From contig CBDHFN010000001.1 of the NCBI GenBank assembly GCA_965262605.1, forward strand, positions 124,001 through 188,000: DNA of 64,000 nucleotides, written 5' to 3'. Positions within the stretch are counted from its first letter, which is position 1. Each line of letters opens with the position of its first letter. The translations under genes and the position numbers were made by a program. Below the pieces are notes generated by a model. That model was not told the origin of the DNA and searched no databases. It saw only the letters and a list, made by a program, of their open reading frames with translations. The DNA comes from CBDHFN01 sp965262605 (GTDB lineage: Bacteria > Pseudomonadota > Alphaproteobacteria > JASGCL01). Shown piece after piece: positions 53,545 through 62,594 of the stretch.

Positions 53545-53739
53545 TTTTATACCTTGATTCCTTAAATATACCCAAAATGGCGAATGTCCATTGATACGGC
53601 AATCGCATGAAAATATTAGAGAATATTATTGGGGTTAAATAATGGGATAAATTTGAATGCGATTCCCCTGTAATACCTATTTTAAATTTGACACAACTAA
53701 TTTATAATTATATATTATGTTGAGTTTCAAAAGGAAAAC
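53545..53739. promoter_or_regulatory. Intergenic region before rdrA
   Basis: 195 bases without a gene. A TATATTATG stretch shortly upstream of the AAAGGA ribosome-binding site of rdrA may include a -10 element. No strong hairpin is evident, so read-through from the pentapeptide gene is possible. Confidence 0.3.
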
Positions 53740-55884
53740 ATGATGACTGATAAAATAATTGATTTAGCCTTGATTAACCAAAATATCCCCAACAAAGAAA
53801 TTGATGAATTTCTTCATATTGATACTTTTGGCGATATTGCCAAGCAAATAATTGAAATTAATGGCAAAAAAAATGAAATTAAAAATAAAGAATTTTATGA
53901 TTGCCGTGTGCATCAAGCAATTTTGATAAATGGACGGCGGGGCACGGGTAAAACCCAATTTTTAGTTAACTTAAAAGATGTTGATAATATCAATAAATAT
54001 GCCACGAATGAAACAGGTGGCAAGATAAAAGCAGAAGAAATTCTAATTTTACGCCCATTTGACCCCACGCGGTTTTCGGGCAAACCCCAATTATTATTAC
54101 CCGCCCTGATTGCTCATTTATTAGAAGGATTTGAAAAAGACGAAAAAAATTTGGAAAAAATACAAAAATCCATCATGAAATTAGGAAATGCCTTAGAATC
54201 TGAAAATTTATCCAATAATGCCACGGGCATTGATAAAATCATGAAATTAAAAAACAGCCAATTCATTGAACAATATATTCATAAATTATTCGTTGATATA
54301 GGTAAATTAGTTATTTTACCCATTGATGATTTGGATGTTGCCGATGAATTATGCCAACCCTTGACCGAAATTATCCGCATTTATTTACCATCACCATATT
54401 TATTGCCCATCGTTAGCGTGGATTTTGACCAATTGCATAGTAAAATTTTTAATGACTTAGACAAGGTTTTAGAACGACGCGAATATTTTGGTGATGATTA
54501 TATGTATGGCCGCCCACGATTGGTTGACCATGTTGATGCGTTATTGGCAAAAGTATACCCCAATAACCTGCGCCATAAATTACCCAAATTTGATGATAAA
54601 GATTTTAAAGAAAAATATTGCATTAAATTTTTACATTTTAAAAAGGATATTTTAGAAGAAAATATGAAATTTGCTGAAATTAAATTTAAAGAAAATATGC
54701 AATATAAATTGGATGATATTGAATATTTAATTGGCAGTTTGATAATTGGTAAATTCTATGTTCCTAAATCTGGTAGAAGAATAACAAGTATTTTAGCCAA
54801 TAATTTACGCGAATTTGTGCAATTATGTAGAAAAATTGATAATATGGCAAAAGATTACCAACCGAACCAAGAATTTAAATCAAATCTAATAAATTTAATG
54901 AAAATTGTTATTGATGAATATATAGAAAAAAATTTAACTTATAGAAAAATTAATCAGAAAACAATTCATAGAATGAATATTTTAAATTCTGCAAGTAATT
55001 TCGTTAAATCAAATAAAAATGATAAATTTTTTGAATCCGCAAGAATAAAAGAAAAGCAAGAAATGTATTTTGTTGATGAAGATAATGAAAGTGAAAGTAA
55101 TTTTAGTGTAATTAGATTAATCAGGCGCTCAATGGATTATAATTTAAAAGTTAGGGATAAAGAAATTCCCAAAATTAATGTTAATAGAAAAGAATATATA
55201 TCAAATAAGGATAACCTGAATATACAAGGTGAGATGTTGATCGAAATATACAATAAAATAGAAGTGTTTTTGTCTGATTGGTTTTATGGATATAACAAAG
55301 ACAAAATTAATAATAACCAACACGATGATTTGTTAAGTATGTTTGAATTAGATTCATTTATAGTTTTTGCAATTAGAATCAATAAATACCTAAGCGATTC
55401 AGATATGTTTCAACATCTGATTGATACGCAAGAAATTAAAAAATTTAAAGGAGAATTGAAAGATAAGATTTTAACTTATGATTATCTTAATTCGCTTGAA
55501 TTTGTTGGAATTATATATACAAATCAAATGCCAAAAGATATTGCAATGAAGGTAGAATTTGAAAAATTCATAACTGCATTTTATGTATCAATTTTAATGC
55601 ACGAAAATTATTTAAATATATTAAGAGAATTTAATGACTTTAATTTCAAAGAAACAATTAAATTATGTTATCAGGAATTAAATGAAACTAAATTAAATGA
55701 AACTAAATTAAATGAAACTAAATTAAATGAAACTAAATTAAATGAAACTAAATTAAATGAAACTAAATTAAATGAAACTAAATTAAATGAAAACAAAGTT
55801 TGTAAACATTTTAATCAATTCTTTGCTGATAAGATTAATTTTTTTGACTTTAACAAAAATCAAGAGAATTCTCAATCCGAATGA
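53740..55884 (+). CDS. rdrA: RdrA, ATPase subunit of RADAR
   Basis: The 714-residue protein is an AAA/KAP-like ATPase: Walker A LINGRRGTGKTQFLV (about 61-75), an AEEILILRPFDPTRF segment, Walker B LVILPIDDLDVADELCQPL (about 189-207) and SVDFDQLHSKIF. The C-terminal half is helical and AT-rich. AAAGGA precedes the ATG; ATG 53743 is an alternative. Near the end NETKL is repeated seven times. The stop overlaps the rdrB ATG as ATGA. An ATPase coupled to a very large adenosine deaminase is the hallmark of RADAR, which deaminates adenosine nucleotides during phage infection. Confidence 0.8.
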   Translation: MMTDKIIDLALINQNIPNKEIDEFLHIDTFGDIAKQIIEINGKKNEIKNKEFYDCRVHQAILINGRRGTGKTQFLVNLKDVDNINKYATNETGGKIKAEEILILRPFDPTRFSGKPQLLLPALIAHLLEGFEKDEKNLEKIQKSIMKLGNALESENLSNNATGIDKIMKLKNSQFIEQYIHKLFVDIGKLVILPIDDLDVADELCQPLTEIIRIYLPSPYLLPIVSVDFDQLHSKIFNDLDKVLERREYFGDDYMYGRPRLVDHVDALLAKVYPNNLRHKLPKFDDKDFKEKYCIKFLHFKKDILEENMKFAEIKFKENMQYKLDDIEYLIGSLIIGKFYVPKSGRRITSILANNLREFVQLCRKIDNMAKDYQPNQEFKSNLINLMKIVIDEYIEKNLTYRKINQKTIHRMNILNSASNFVKSNKNDKFFESARIKEKQEMYFVDEDNESESNFSVIRLIRRSMDYNLKVRDKEIPKINVNRKEYISNKDNLNIQGEMLIEIYNKIEVFLSDWFYGYNKDKINNNQHDDLLSMFELDSFIVFAIRINKYLSDSDMFQHLIDTQEIKKFKGELKDKILTYDYLNSLEFVGIIYTNQMPKDIAMKVEFEKFITAFYVSILMHENYLNILREFNDFNFKETIKLCYQELNETKLNETKLNETKLNETKLNETKLNETKLNETKLNENKVCKHFNQFFADKINFFDFNKNQENSQSE
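55681..55800 (+). repeat. 15-bp tandem repeat in rdrA
   Basis: Seven perfect units of AATGAAACTAAATTA and an eighth variant encode NETKL repeats. The unit is a multiple of three, so copy changes keep the frame. Confidence 0.9.
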
Positions 55885-58583
55885 CCAAACTATCCATTGA
55901 TAATTATATATTATCGGCGCGTTCAGACCGATTAATTGCGGAAATTTTGGCGCATTTTAATGATAATAATAAATTACCCAATGATAAAATAAATAATCGT
56001 TTAATTGAATCATTAATCAAGGACCGAAGCCCGAATCTATATCGCCATCAAGACACTATGCGGGCGGGAAAATATATTGACCAAGAATCCGAAAAACCAC
56101 AACAAGATTTTGTAAAAAAAGATTTTAAATTTTTGGATTCGGTAATTGATGAATATTTTTATACGAATAATAATTTATTGGTGCGCAAAGAAAAATACCT
56201 AATCAAAAGTCAGCCCATTATTGATAATATAGCCATGACATTTATCGCGGGTTATTTTTACGCTCAAGAAATTGGGCAAAATGGCTTGACCATCAATGCC
56301 TTGCGCCAAATTGCGAAAATTTATCCCGAATGGGGCACAACACCTGAGCAATTAATGCCCAGCTTGGGTAAATTGGGGTTAATTCCGATGGTTGACAATC
56401 ATCTGCATTGGGGGGGGGCTGATAACCCATCGGCTTTGGTTTTGGGGATTATTTTGTCCCCCGTCCACGATTATATTACCGATCAAAAAAAATCTGATAC
56501 TTATATTCCAATCCCCCCTGAATTTACCTTTATTCGTTCGGGAAAATTGAGCATTGCGCAAATTATCGCCCTTTGTCAATTGGCATTATATTATTTAGAA
56601 CATAAATTTTATTACCAAGAATCCAACGATTGCGCAAAAATCATTAATCGCGTCAGCTTGCCCCCCGAATTAAATTCAGAATATATGCCGCATTTTGCCA
56701 AAATTCATTTTGTTGCGCGTCAAAATGCCGATATTTTTCAACAATTATATCAAAATGCCAGTAATCTTGCGCATCAAAAAAATGCCACGGCGGCAGCATT
56801 ATTATTACAAACGGCGTGCCATTGGCTTTATCAAAGCCCTAAAACAAAGGATAATGATAAGTATTTCATCAAAATTTTATTGCATGGCATGGGTATTATT
56901 CGCAGTTTGCAAATTATGGCGCATCAAAATGGTTTAGAAGAATTTGGCAGATATTACAATCATGCTGCCAAGCACCGAAAAAACAATTTTCAAACACCTG
57001 ATGAATATAATAGGATAATTTTTGATAATGGCACGCAAAAGGCAAGCTTTCGATTCGGTTTTGTGCCTGATTTTCAAAATGGATTTTTTCCTGAACAAAA
57101 TAAATATTTTTTGAAATATTTTTATGATAATAACCATAATAAACCTGATGATTTTTATAAATTTATTAAACAAGCATTACCAAATTATCATAAAAAATGG
57201 CAAAATTCTGATTTAGAATATTATTTTATTTATCATTTTAAGCGCACAAATTACAAAGAAAAAGGATTGCATTTTCGCAATCGTAAAATACGCCAAGAAA
57301 TAATGAAAACCGCCCGCGAACTTGATATATTATTAACATCACTTAAATATAAATCTTACCCGATTTCCATGTTAAGCAGTGCATGGTTTCCAGAATTTAA
57401 TTTGAAAAACTATATACAAAGTCAAGACGAAGTTGATTTAACACAATTAATTAAAGGCATTGATATAGCAGGCATGGAAACACACCAACCCCCCGAAGTT
57501 TTTGCGCCTGCTTTTCATTTTTTACGCGACAAGCTAACGATAAAATCATTTGAAGCCCCCGAATATTTACGGGAGGAAAGCGTCAAAGAACCAAGATTAT
57601 TTGCCACCGTCCATTGTGGCGAGGATTTTCCCCATATCCTAAGTGGCTTACGAATGATTGATGAAACCGTGGAATTTTTGAATTTAGGCGCGGGTGATTC
57701 CTTGGGGCATGCGTTAGCTTTGGGATTTGACCCAGCAAGATTTATGCAAGACGGCGCAGAATCGTATTTAGAACAGCATGAATTATGCGATAATTTATTA
57801 TTTATTTTATATTGTTTGGATAAAATGGCGGGTAAATATAACCCACCCGAAGGATATATTAACCGAATTTATGATAATTGGAAACGATTGACGAAAGATA
57901 TTTACGGCAAACCATGTTATGATGCAATGAAAGGTAAAAAAAATTGGTATGACGCATGGATTTTGCGCAAATACGACACGCTTTTGGTGAATAATGGCAT
58001 TGATGGCACTAATAAATTAATGGCACCCAAAGAATTACAGAAAATTTTGTATGAAAATGATAAAAAAGATGATATTATATTAACAATTAATATGCGCATG
58101 CACAACGAAAAATGGCAAGAAAAAGCCCGCAAATTAATTTGCGTGAAGCATATTGGTAATGGTGCAATGAAAATTAGCAATAAAGATGAATTTTTCACCA
58201 ACCAAGATGATTTAAATGTTATTCATGCCATTCAAGATTTCAAAATCAGTGAATATTACCTTAAATCAATTGCAATTGAAACATGCCCAAGTTCCAATCA
58301 AAAAGTTGCTAAATTAGAAACCCTAAAAGATCATCCAATTTTCAGATTTTTTCCTGTTAATAGCAAAGAATTAGCGGGTGGAGAAAAATATAATAAATTT
58401 GGCTTGCGTTGTGGCAAGATAAATTGCACAATCAACACAGATGACCCCGGCATTTTTGCAACCTCGCTTCCCAATGAATATAGATTATTAAAAGAATCGG
58501 CATTATTGGATTACCCCAATGATTTAGTTGACAATTGGTTAGAAGAAATTGCGGCTTTTTCATTATTAAAATGGCGATATTAA
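55881..58583 (+). CDS. rdrB: RdrB, adenosine deaminase subunit of RADAR
   Basis: The 900-residue protein contains the metal-dependent deaminase motifs, widely spaced: MVDNHLHWGGADNP (HxH, about 170-183), ATVHCGEDFPHILSGL (about 574-589), LGAGDSLGHALALGFDP (about 603-619) and INTDDPGIFATSLPNEY (about 850-866), which hold the zinc ligands and the catalytic His/Asp. The length and large insertions are those of RdrB, not of housekeeping adenosine deaminase (about 350 residues). The gene ends exactly where the relaxase remnant begins. Confidence 0.85.
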   Translation: MTKLSIDNYILSARSDRLIAEILAHFNDNNKLPNDKINNRLIESLIKDRSPNLYRHQDTMRAGKYIDQESEKPQQDFVKKDFKFLDSVIDEYFYTNNNLLVRKEKYLIKSQPIIDNIAMTFIAGYFYAQEIGQNGLTINALRQIAKIYPEWGTTPEQLMPSLGKLGLIPMVDNHLHWGGADNPSALVLGIILSPVHDYITDQKKSDTYIPIPPEFTFIRSGKLSIAQIIALCQLALYYLEHKFYYQESNDCAKIINRVSLPPELNSEYMPHFAKIHFVARQNADIFQQLYQNASNLAHQKNATAAALLLQTACHWLYQSPKTKDNDKYFIKILLHGMGIIRSLQIMAHQNGLEEFGRYYNHAAKHRKNNFQTPDEYNRIIFDNGTQKASFRFGFVPDFQNGFFPEQNKYFLKYFYDNNHNKPDDFYKFIKQALPNYHKKWQNSDLEYYFIYHFKRTNYKEKGLHFRNRKIRQEIMKTARELDILLTSLKYKSYPISMLSSAWFPEFNLKNYIQSQDEVDLTQLIKGIDIAGMETHQPPEVFAPAFHFLRDKLTIKSFEAPEYLREESVKEPRLFATVHCGEDFPHILSGLRMIDETVEFLNLGAGDSLGHALALGFDPARFMQDGAESYLEQHELCDNLLFILYCLDKMAGKYNPPEGYINRIYDNWKRLTKDIYGKPCYDAMKGKKNWYDAWILRKYDTLLVNNGIDGTNKLMAPKELQKILYENDKKDDIILTINMRMHNEKWQEKARKLICVKHIGNGAMKISNKDEFFTNQDDLNVIHAIQDFKISEYYLKSIAIETCPSSNQKVAKLETLKDHPIFRFFPVNSKELAGGEKYNKFGLRCGKINCTINTDDPGIFATSLPNEYRLLKESALLDYPNDLVDNWLEEIAAFSLLKWRY

Positions 58584-58715
58584 AATCCACCAATCACTCC
58601 CCCAAACCGCCGATAATGGCGATGGATTTTTGGAATGTAAATCACCGATGGCTAAACCATTCGCCGATTTTTTAATGGTCAAGCCGACTTTGGCAATGCC
58701 TGTGTGAATTTATTT
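58582..58715 (-). pseudogene. Relaxase 3'-end remnant at the right border of the island
   Basis: The DNA matches 1391-1441 and 1752-1835 of the relaxase gene, joined at TTTTTGG after loss of about 310 bases. It follows the rdrB stop without a gap. It is the last recognisable mobile-element sequence before trmB, so the chromosomal border lies between about 58716 and 58780; no att-like repeat could be identified there. Confidence 0.85.
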
Positions 58716-58780
58716 CTGGCTACTTAGGCGACTTTATTTTTAAGCCATGCAAGAATTGGGTGTAAAGCTTGATTAAAAAT

Positions 58781-59467
58781 TCACCCCACCCGTTGATAAA
58801 AAAGGTAGGTTGGGGGGCGATTTTCAATAAAGGCGCGTTCTTCGTATCTTGTTTTTGCTTGATGCGCGGGTTTTTGCAACCATTCACACGGATTGCAATT
58901 TTGCCATTGAAAATATCGCGCGGATAATCGCATATTCACCATCACGCTTTGCAATAAAATTGGGTGGTCAGTGGCAAATTCAATCAAGCCACTTGGTTTT
59001 AAGACGCGGTGCAAATCGGGAATTTTTTGCAATGTCAACATGCGCCGTTCGCTATGTTTGCGCTTGGGCCAAGGGTCTGGGTATAAGATAATGATTTTTT
59101 CAAAATATTCATCGGGAAAAATCGGCATAATCTCCCATACAGAATCAGAAAAAATCAAAATATTGCGCAAATTATATTGTGCGATTTTTTCTAAAATTTT
59201 GGCAACGCCATTCATAAAAGGTTCGGCGGCGATATAAAGCTTATTGGGGTTATTTTGTGCCAAATGCGCAATATTTTCGCCACCACCCGCGCCAATTTCC
59301 AAAACAACAGCATCAAAATTCGCCAAATTTGGCGGATTATCCGTGGCTTTTAAGCTTACCTTGGGTAATAAATCAACCAATAATTCGCGTTGAATAATGG
59401 ACGCAGCTCTGCCCTGTCTGCGACCATAATATTGATGATATACCGAAGGTAAGATTATATTAGACAA
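58781..59467 (-). CDS. trmB: tRNA (guanine-N7-)-methyltransferase
   Basis: The 228-residue protein carries the TrmB pattern: VVLEIGAGGGENIAHLAQNN (AdoMet site, about 54-73), NPNKLYIAAEPF, and IIILYPDPWPKRKHSERRML, the conserved PDPWPKxxHxxRR motif (about 129-148). The C terminus has TRYEERAF. It methylates G46 of tRNAs. The start overlaps the metK stop by eight bases; metK-trmB adjacency is a common alphaproteobacterial arrangement. Confidence 0.95.
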   Translation of the reverse strand: MSNIILPSVYHQYYGRRQGRAASIIQRELLVDLLPKVSLKATDNPPNLANFDAVVLEIGAGGGENIAHLAQNNPNKLYIAAEPFMNGVAKILEKIAQYNLRNILIFSDSVWEIMPIFPDEYFEKIIILYPDPWPKRKHSERRMLTLQKIPDLHRVLKPSGLIEFATDHPILLQSVMVNMRLSARYFQWQNCNPCEWLQKPAHQAKTRYEERAFIENRPPTYLFYQRVG

Positions 59468-60617
59468 GCGCGCGCAATTTTTCCGTTAAATCAATGGCTT
59501 CCCATGGAAATAAACCATCTTTCGCTTCGCGTCCAAAATGTCCATAACTGGAAGTCGGCACATAAATCGGGCGATGCAAATTAAGATGCTTGCGTATACC
59601 ATATGGCGATAAATCCATGGCATTAGCAACCGCCTTGGCAAGAATTTCATCAGATTTCTTGCCCGTGCCATTCGTATTAACATAAACCGATAACGGATGC
59701 GCGATTCCAATAGCATATGATAATTGAATCGTGCATTTATCCGCCAAGCCAGCCGCGACAATATTTTTTGCCAAATAACGCGCCGCATATGCCGCCGAGC
59801 GGTCAACTTTCGTTGGGTCTTTACCCGAAAAAGCACCACCACCATGGGGCGAAGCACCGCCGTAAGTATCAACAATAATCTTGCGACCCGTTAAGCCACA
59901 ATCGCCATCGGGTCCGCCAATGACAAATTTACCGGTTGGATTTGTATAAAATTCTGAATCTTTGGGAAACCAGCCTTTTGGTAAAATTTGTTCAACATGA
60001 TGGCGAATTAAGTCGCGAATTTGTGCTTGATTCATGCCTTCGTCATGCTGATGGGAAACCACAACTGACACGCATTCCACGGGCTTATTATTTTCATACC
60101 GCAAGGTGATTTGGCTTTTTGCATCGGGACCCAAACCTGATTTTGCATTATTGCGCCGATATTGCGATAAAGAATGCAGAATTTTATGGGCGTAATCAAT
60201 CGGGGCGGGCATTAAGCTTGCCGTTTCGTTGCAAGCATAACCGAACATGATGCCTTGGTCGCCTGCGCCTTCAAGCTTTTCGTCAAGATTATCAACGCCT
60301 TGGGCAATGTCGGCGGATTGCGAATGAATCACGCAATCTACCTTCATGGTTTGCCAATGAAAGCCATCTTGCTCATAACCAATGTCTTTAACGGCTAAGC
60401 GGGCGCGTTCAATAATTTTTTCGTGGGGAATTGGGTTTTTAGAACGAACTTCACCCGCAATGACTAATTTTTGAGTCGTTGCCAAGCATTCAACTGCCAC
60501 ACGGGATTTAGTATCGTTTTGGAAAAATAAATCAAGAACTTCATCGGAAATTCTGTCGCATAATTTATCGGGGTGTCCTTCGGAGACGGACTCGCTCGTG
60601 AATAAATAATTACTCAT
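59460..60617 (-). CDS. metK: S-adenosylmethionine synthetase
   Basis: The 385-residue enzyme makes AdoMet from methionine and ATP. Conserved blocks are SESVSEGHPDKLCDRISDEV (residues 8-27), GAGDQGIMFGYACNET, the signature GGGAFSGKDPTKVDRSAAY and the C-terminal SYGHFGR. The length is normal and no motif is missing. It provides the substrate for trmB, encoded next in the operon, and for the island's DNA methyltransferase. Confidence 0.97.
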   Translation of the reverse strand: MSNYLFTSESVSEGHPDKLCDRISDEVLDLFFQNDTKSRVAVECLATTQKLVIAGEVRSKNPIPHEKIIERARLAVKDIGYEQDGFHWQTMKVDCVIHSQSADIAQGVDNLDEKLEGAGDQGIMFGYACNETASLMPAPIDYAHKILHSLSQYRRNNAKSGLGPDAKSQITLRYENNKPVECVSVVVSHQHDEGMNQAQIRDLIRHHVEQILPKGWFPKDSEFYTNPTGKFVIGGPDGDCGLTGRKIIVDTYGGASPHGGGAFSGKDPTKVDRSAAYAARYLAKNIVAAGLADKCTIQLSYAIGIAHPLSVYVNTNGTGKKSDEILAKAVANAMDLSPYGIRKHLNLHRPIYVPTSSYGHFGREAKDGLFPWEAIDLTEKLRALV

Positions 60618-60657
60618 CTCATATTACCTTTGCGTTTCGTAATTACCAAAATATATT

Positions 60658-60673
60658 ACCATTGATATGGTAT
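60658..60673. promoter_or_regulatory. Small dyad upstream of metK
   Basis: TACCAT and ATGGTA flank TGAT in the 159-base gap between the HU gene and metK. It may be an operator or chance; no riboswitch-like structure was recognised here. Confidence 0.2.
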
Positions 60674-60724
60674 TAGTAGGTAATTTTTATAATGATTTCA
60701 TATGAAACCGATGGGATTAAAGCA

Positions 60725-60760
60725 ATAAGTATGGCTTTATATTATTAAAGCCATACTTAT
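60725..60760 (-). terminator. Terminator-like hairpin after the HU gene
   Basis: A perfect 15-base inverted repeat (60725-60739 and 60746-60760, arms containing AAGTATGGCTTTA) with a six-base AT loop lies 16 bases after the HU stop. It lacks a strong U-run but is the only strong hairpin between the HU gene and metK. Confidence 0.6.
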
Positions 60761-60776
60761 AATCAATTAATAAATA

Positions 60777-61049
60777 TTAATTGCAGCAATCTTTTAATTC
60801 TTTGCCAGCTTTAAATTTAGGTTGTTTGCTTGCAGCAACTTGAATTTTTGCACCAGTGCGTGGGTTACGCGCGGTGGTTGCTTTGCGTGAAGCAACGCTA
60901 AAAGTGCCAAAGCCAACTAAGCGAACATCGCCACCGCTGGATAAAGTTTTGCTAACCACAGAAATAAATGCGTCAACAGCTTTTGCAGTATCAACTTTGG
61001 TTGCGCCGGTTTCTTCAGCGATTGCTGATACTAATTCAGATTTATTCAT
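60777..61049 (-). CDS. hup: HU-family nucleoid protein
   Basis: The 90-residue protein is a standard HU: MNKSELVSAIAEETGATK, VRLVGFGTFSVASRKATTAR and NPRTGAKIQVAASKQPKFKA, with the conserved RNP residues of the DNA-binding arm. It bends and compacts DNA. The C terminus ends in KDCCN, where two cysteines are unusual for HU. A region of about 170 bases upstream, AT-rich, should contain its promoter. Confidence 0.95.
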   Translation of the reverse strand: MNKSELVSAIAEETGATKVDTAKAVDAFISVVSKTLSSGGDVRLVGFGTFSVASRKATTARNPRTGAKIQVAASKQPKFKAGKELKDCCN

Positions 61050-61219
61050 AATGAATCTCCATATTAAGTTAATTTTTCACCTTGCGGTGAGGTTAAGTTT
61101 TTGCTTTTAAGCAATAAAATGTATAATTCAATTTTCATGCCTAGGTCAAGAATTAAATTCATTTTTTTAATATTTTTGTGCAAAAAAATAAATTTTTTCA
61201 AAAAAAGGCATGAAATTGC

Positions 61220-61834
61220 TTAATCTTTGGGTTGCGTTGCGACAAAAGAAGGCTTTGCCCCAATTTTCTTTAACCATTTTTTTAATTTGGGGCAAGATTT
61301 TTGCCATTTTAATTCAGGCATTCTAAAATTAACAAATTCCAAGGCACAAGCAATGGTTATCACGCCCCAATCCAATGATTTTCGGTTAAATGTCGCAATT
61401 TCAGCCTCTAATTGAGCGCAAGCGGCTTCAATGGCTTTATATTGTCGTTCAAGATAAAAATCAGTTTTAGGAAAATCAGGGTTTTTTTCGTGGCGCATGG
61501 CGTGATGGCGAATATTCATCGCCGCTAACATGATGCCATCGCCAATTGCCCAACGGCGCAATACATCAACTTGCTTCATGCCACTATTGGGTAAGAATTT
61601 TGTGGTTTTTGCCATAACTTGAAAATAAGCCAAAATTGCGTTAGAATCAAAAATATTCTGACCATCATCGGTGATTAAAACTGGTATCCTGCCCAAAGGG
61701 TTTTTTTCGCGCAAACTATTATCCGTCATGGGCATAGTTTTAATTATCTCTAATTTATTTTCTAAACCCAATTCTTTGGCGACAATCATTGCGCGTCTGC
61801 CGAATGGGGTTGTGGGTGATGTTAATAATTTCAT
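61220..61834 (-). CDS. Glutathione S-transferase-like protein
   Basis: The 204-residue protein starts MKLLTSPTTPFGRRAMIVAK, the thioredoxin-like GST N terminus, with NPLGRIPVLITDDGQNIFDS as the glutathione-binding loop and cis-Pro segment. A helical C-terminal domain contains SLDWGVITIACALEFVNFR. The substrate is unknown. It is transcribed divergently from birA, with about 60 bases between starts. Confidence 0.88.
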   Translation of the reverse strand: MKLLTSPTTPFGRRAMIVAKELGLENKLEIIKTMPMTDNSLREKNPLGRIPVLITDDGQNIFDSNAILAYFQVMAKTTKFLPNSGMKQVDVLRRWAIGDGIMLAAMNIRHHAMRHEKNPDFPKTDFYLERQYKAIEAACAQLEAEIATFNRKSLDWGVITIACALEFVNFRMPELKWQKSCPKLKKWLKKIGAKPSFVATQPKD

Positions 61835-61895
61835 TTATTCCTCCGTTAATTATTGCTTGCAATTTAAGCATATTTATCATAGTTTGTCAATTGCA

Positions 61896-62576
61896 ATGCG
61901 CGTATTTTATTATGAAATTTTAGATTCCACCATGAATAAAGCTCAAGAATTAATTGATTCAGGGCATAAAAATTTTTTTGTGATGGCGAATAAGCAAACA
62001 AATGGGCGCGGGCGGCTGGGCAGGGCTTGGCACAGTGCAGACGGCAATTTATATTGCACCATGGTTGTGGAAAATTCTGCGGTTAATCTTAATGCGTATT
62101 TAAGCTTTTGCTTTGGCGTTGCGTTATTTGATGTTTTGCAAGAATATGATAAAATCTTACTTAACCACCCGAATCTTTGCTTGAAATGGCCCAATGATAT
62201 TTTATTCCATCATCAAAAAGTTGCGGGGATTTTGTGCCAAATACATAAAAATTGCGTGTTAATTGGTTTTGGGTGTAATTTTGTTGCGAATGATTGGGGT
62301 GGTTTTTTGCCGATAAAGCCTGATTTTCAAGAATTATTTGCTAAATTAGCCCGTAAATTCCAATATTATTATGAAATTTTGCAAAAATTCGGGTTTGTAG
62401 GTATCAAGCATCATTGGTTATCGCGCGCCATGGAAATTAACACGCCGATTCGCACCACAATTGGCACAGAAAAACAACAAGGCTTTTTTATGGGCGTTGA
62501 TGATACGGGGGGCTTGCTTTTCGCGCAAAATAATATTATCAAGACTATAATTGTTGGCGATATTGCCGTTTCATAA
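61896..62576 (+). CDS. birA: Biotin-protein ligase, catalytic domain only
   Basis: From ATG 61896 the product is 226 residues: YYEILDSTMNKAQEL, the biotin/AMP motif TNGRGRLGRAWHSADGNLYC, LKWPNDILFHHQKVAGILCQ and a short C-terminal domain ending LLFAQNNIIKTIIVGD. There is no N-terminal HTH, so it is a monofunctional (class I) enzyme that attaches biotin to carboxylases. An upstream in-frame ATG would lie inside the divergent GST gene and is rejected. Confidence 0.93.
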   Translation: MRVFYYEILDSTMNKAQELIDSGHKNFFVMANKQTNGRGRLGRAWHSADGNLYCTMVVENSAVNLNAYLSFCFGVALFDVLQEYDKILLNHPNLCLKWPNDILFHHQKVAGILCQIHKNCVLIGFGCNFVANDWGGFLPIKPDFQELFAKLARKFQYYYEILQKFGFVGIKHHWLSRAMEINTPIRTTIGTEKQQGFFMGVDDTGGLLFAQNNIIKTIIVGDIAVS

Positions 62577-62594
62577 ATGATTAATGGAGGAAGT

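Larger units (their letters stand above)
35145..58715. mobile_element. Composite defence island built on decayed ICE copies
   Basis: Between the second 95-bp repeat and the chromosomal gene trmB lie three defence modules (SNF2/methyltransferase/Fic/Res, Gabija, RADAR). They are interleaved with remnants matching the intact ICE: the 54-residue gene and its promoter (45030-45500), mazF (50242-50631), primase (50717-51089), virB8 (51284-51504) and relaxase (58582-58715). All remnants have the same orientation as in the ICE, so at least one related element was once in tandem and lost its transfer genes. Confidence 0.7.

Noticed and set aside
58716..58780. tRNA gene or att repeat at the chromosomal border
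   Set aside because: No cloverleaf-like sequence and no copy of a border sequence from the other end were found.
60618..60776. SAM riboswitch upstream of metK
   Set aside because: Only a small dyad and the HU terminator-like hairpin are seen; no known SAM-riboswitch layout could be recognised by eye.
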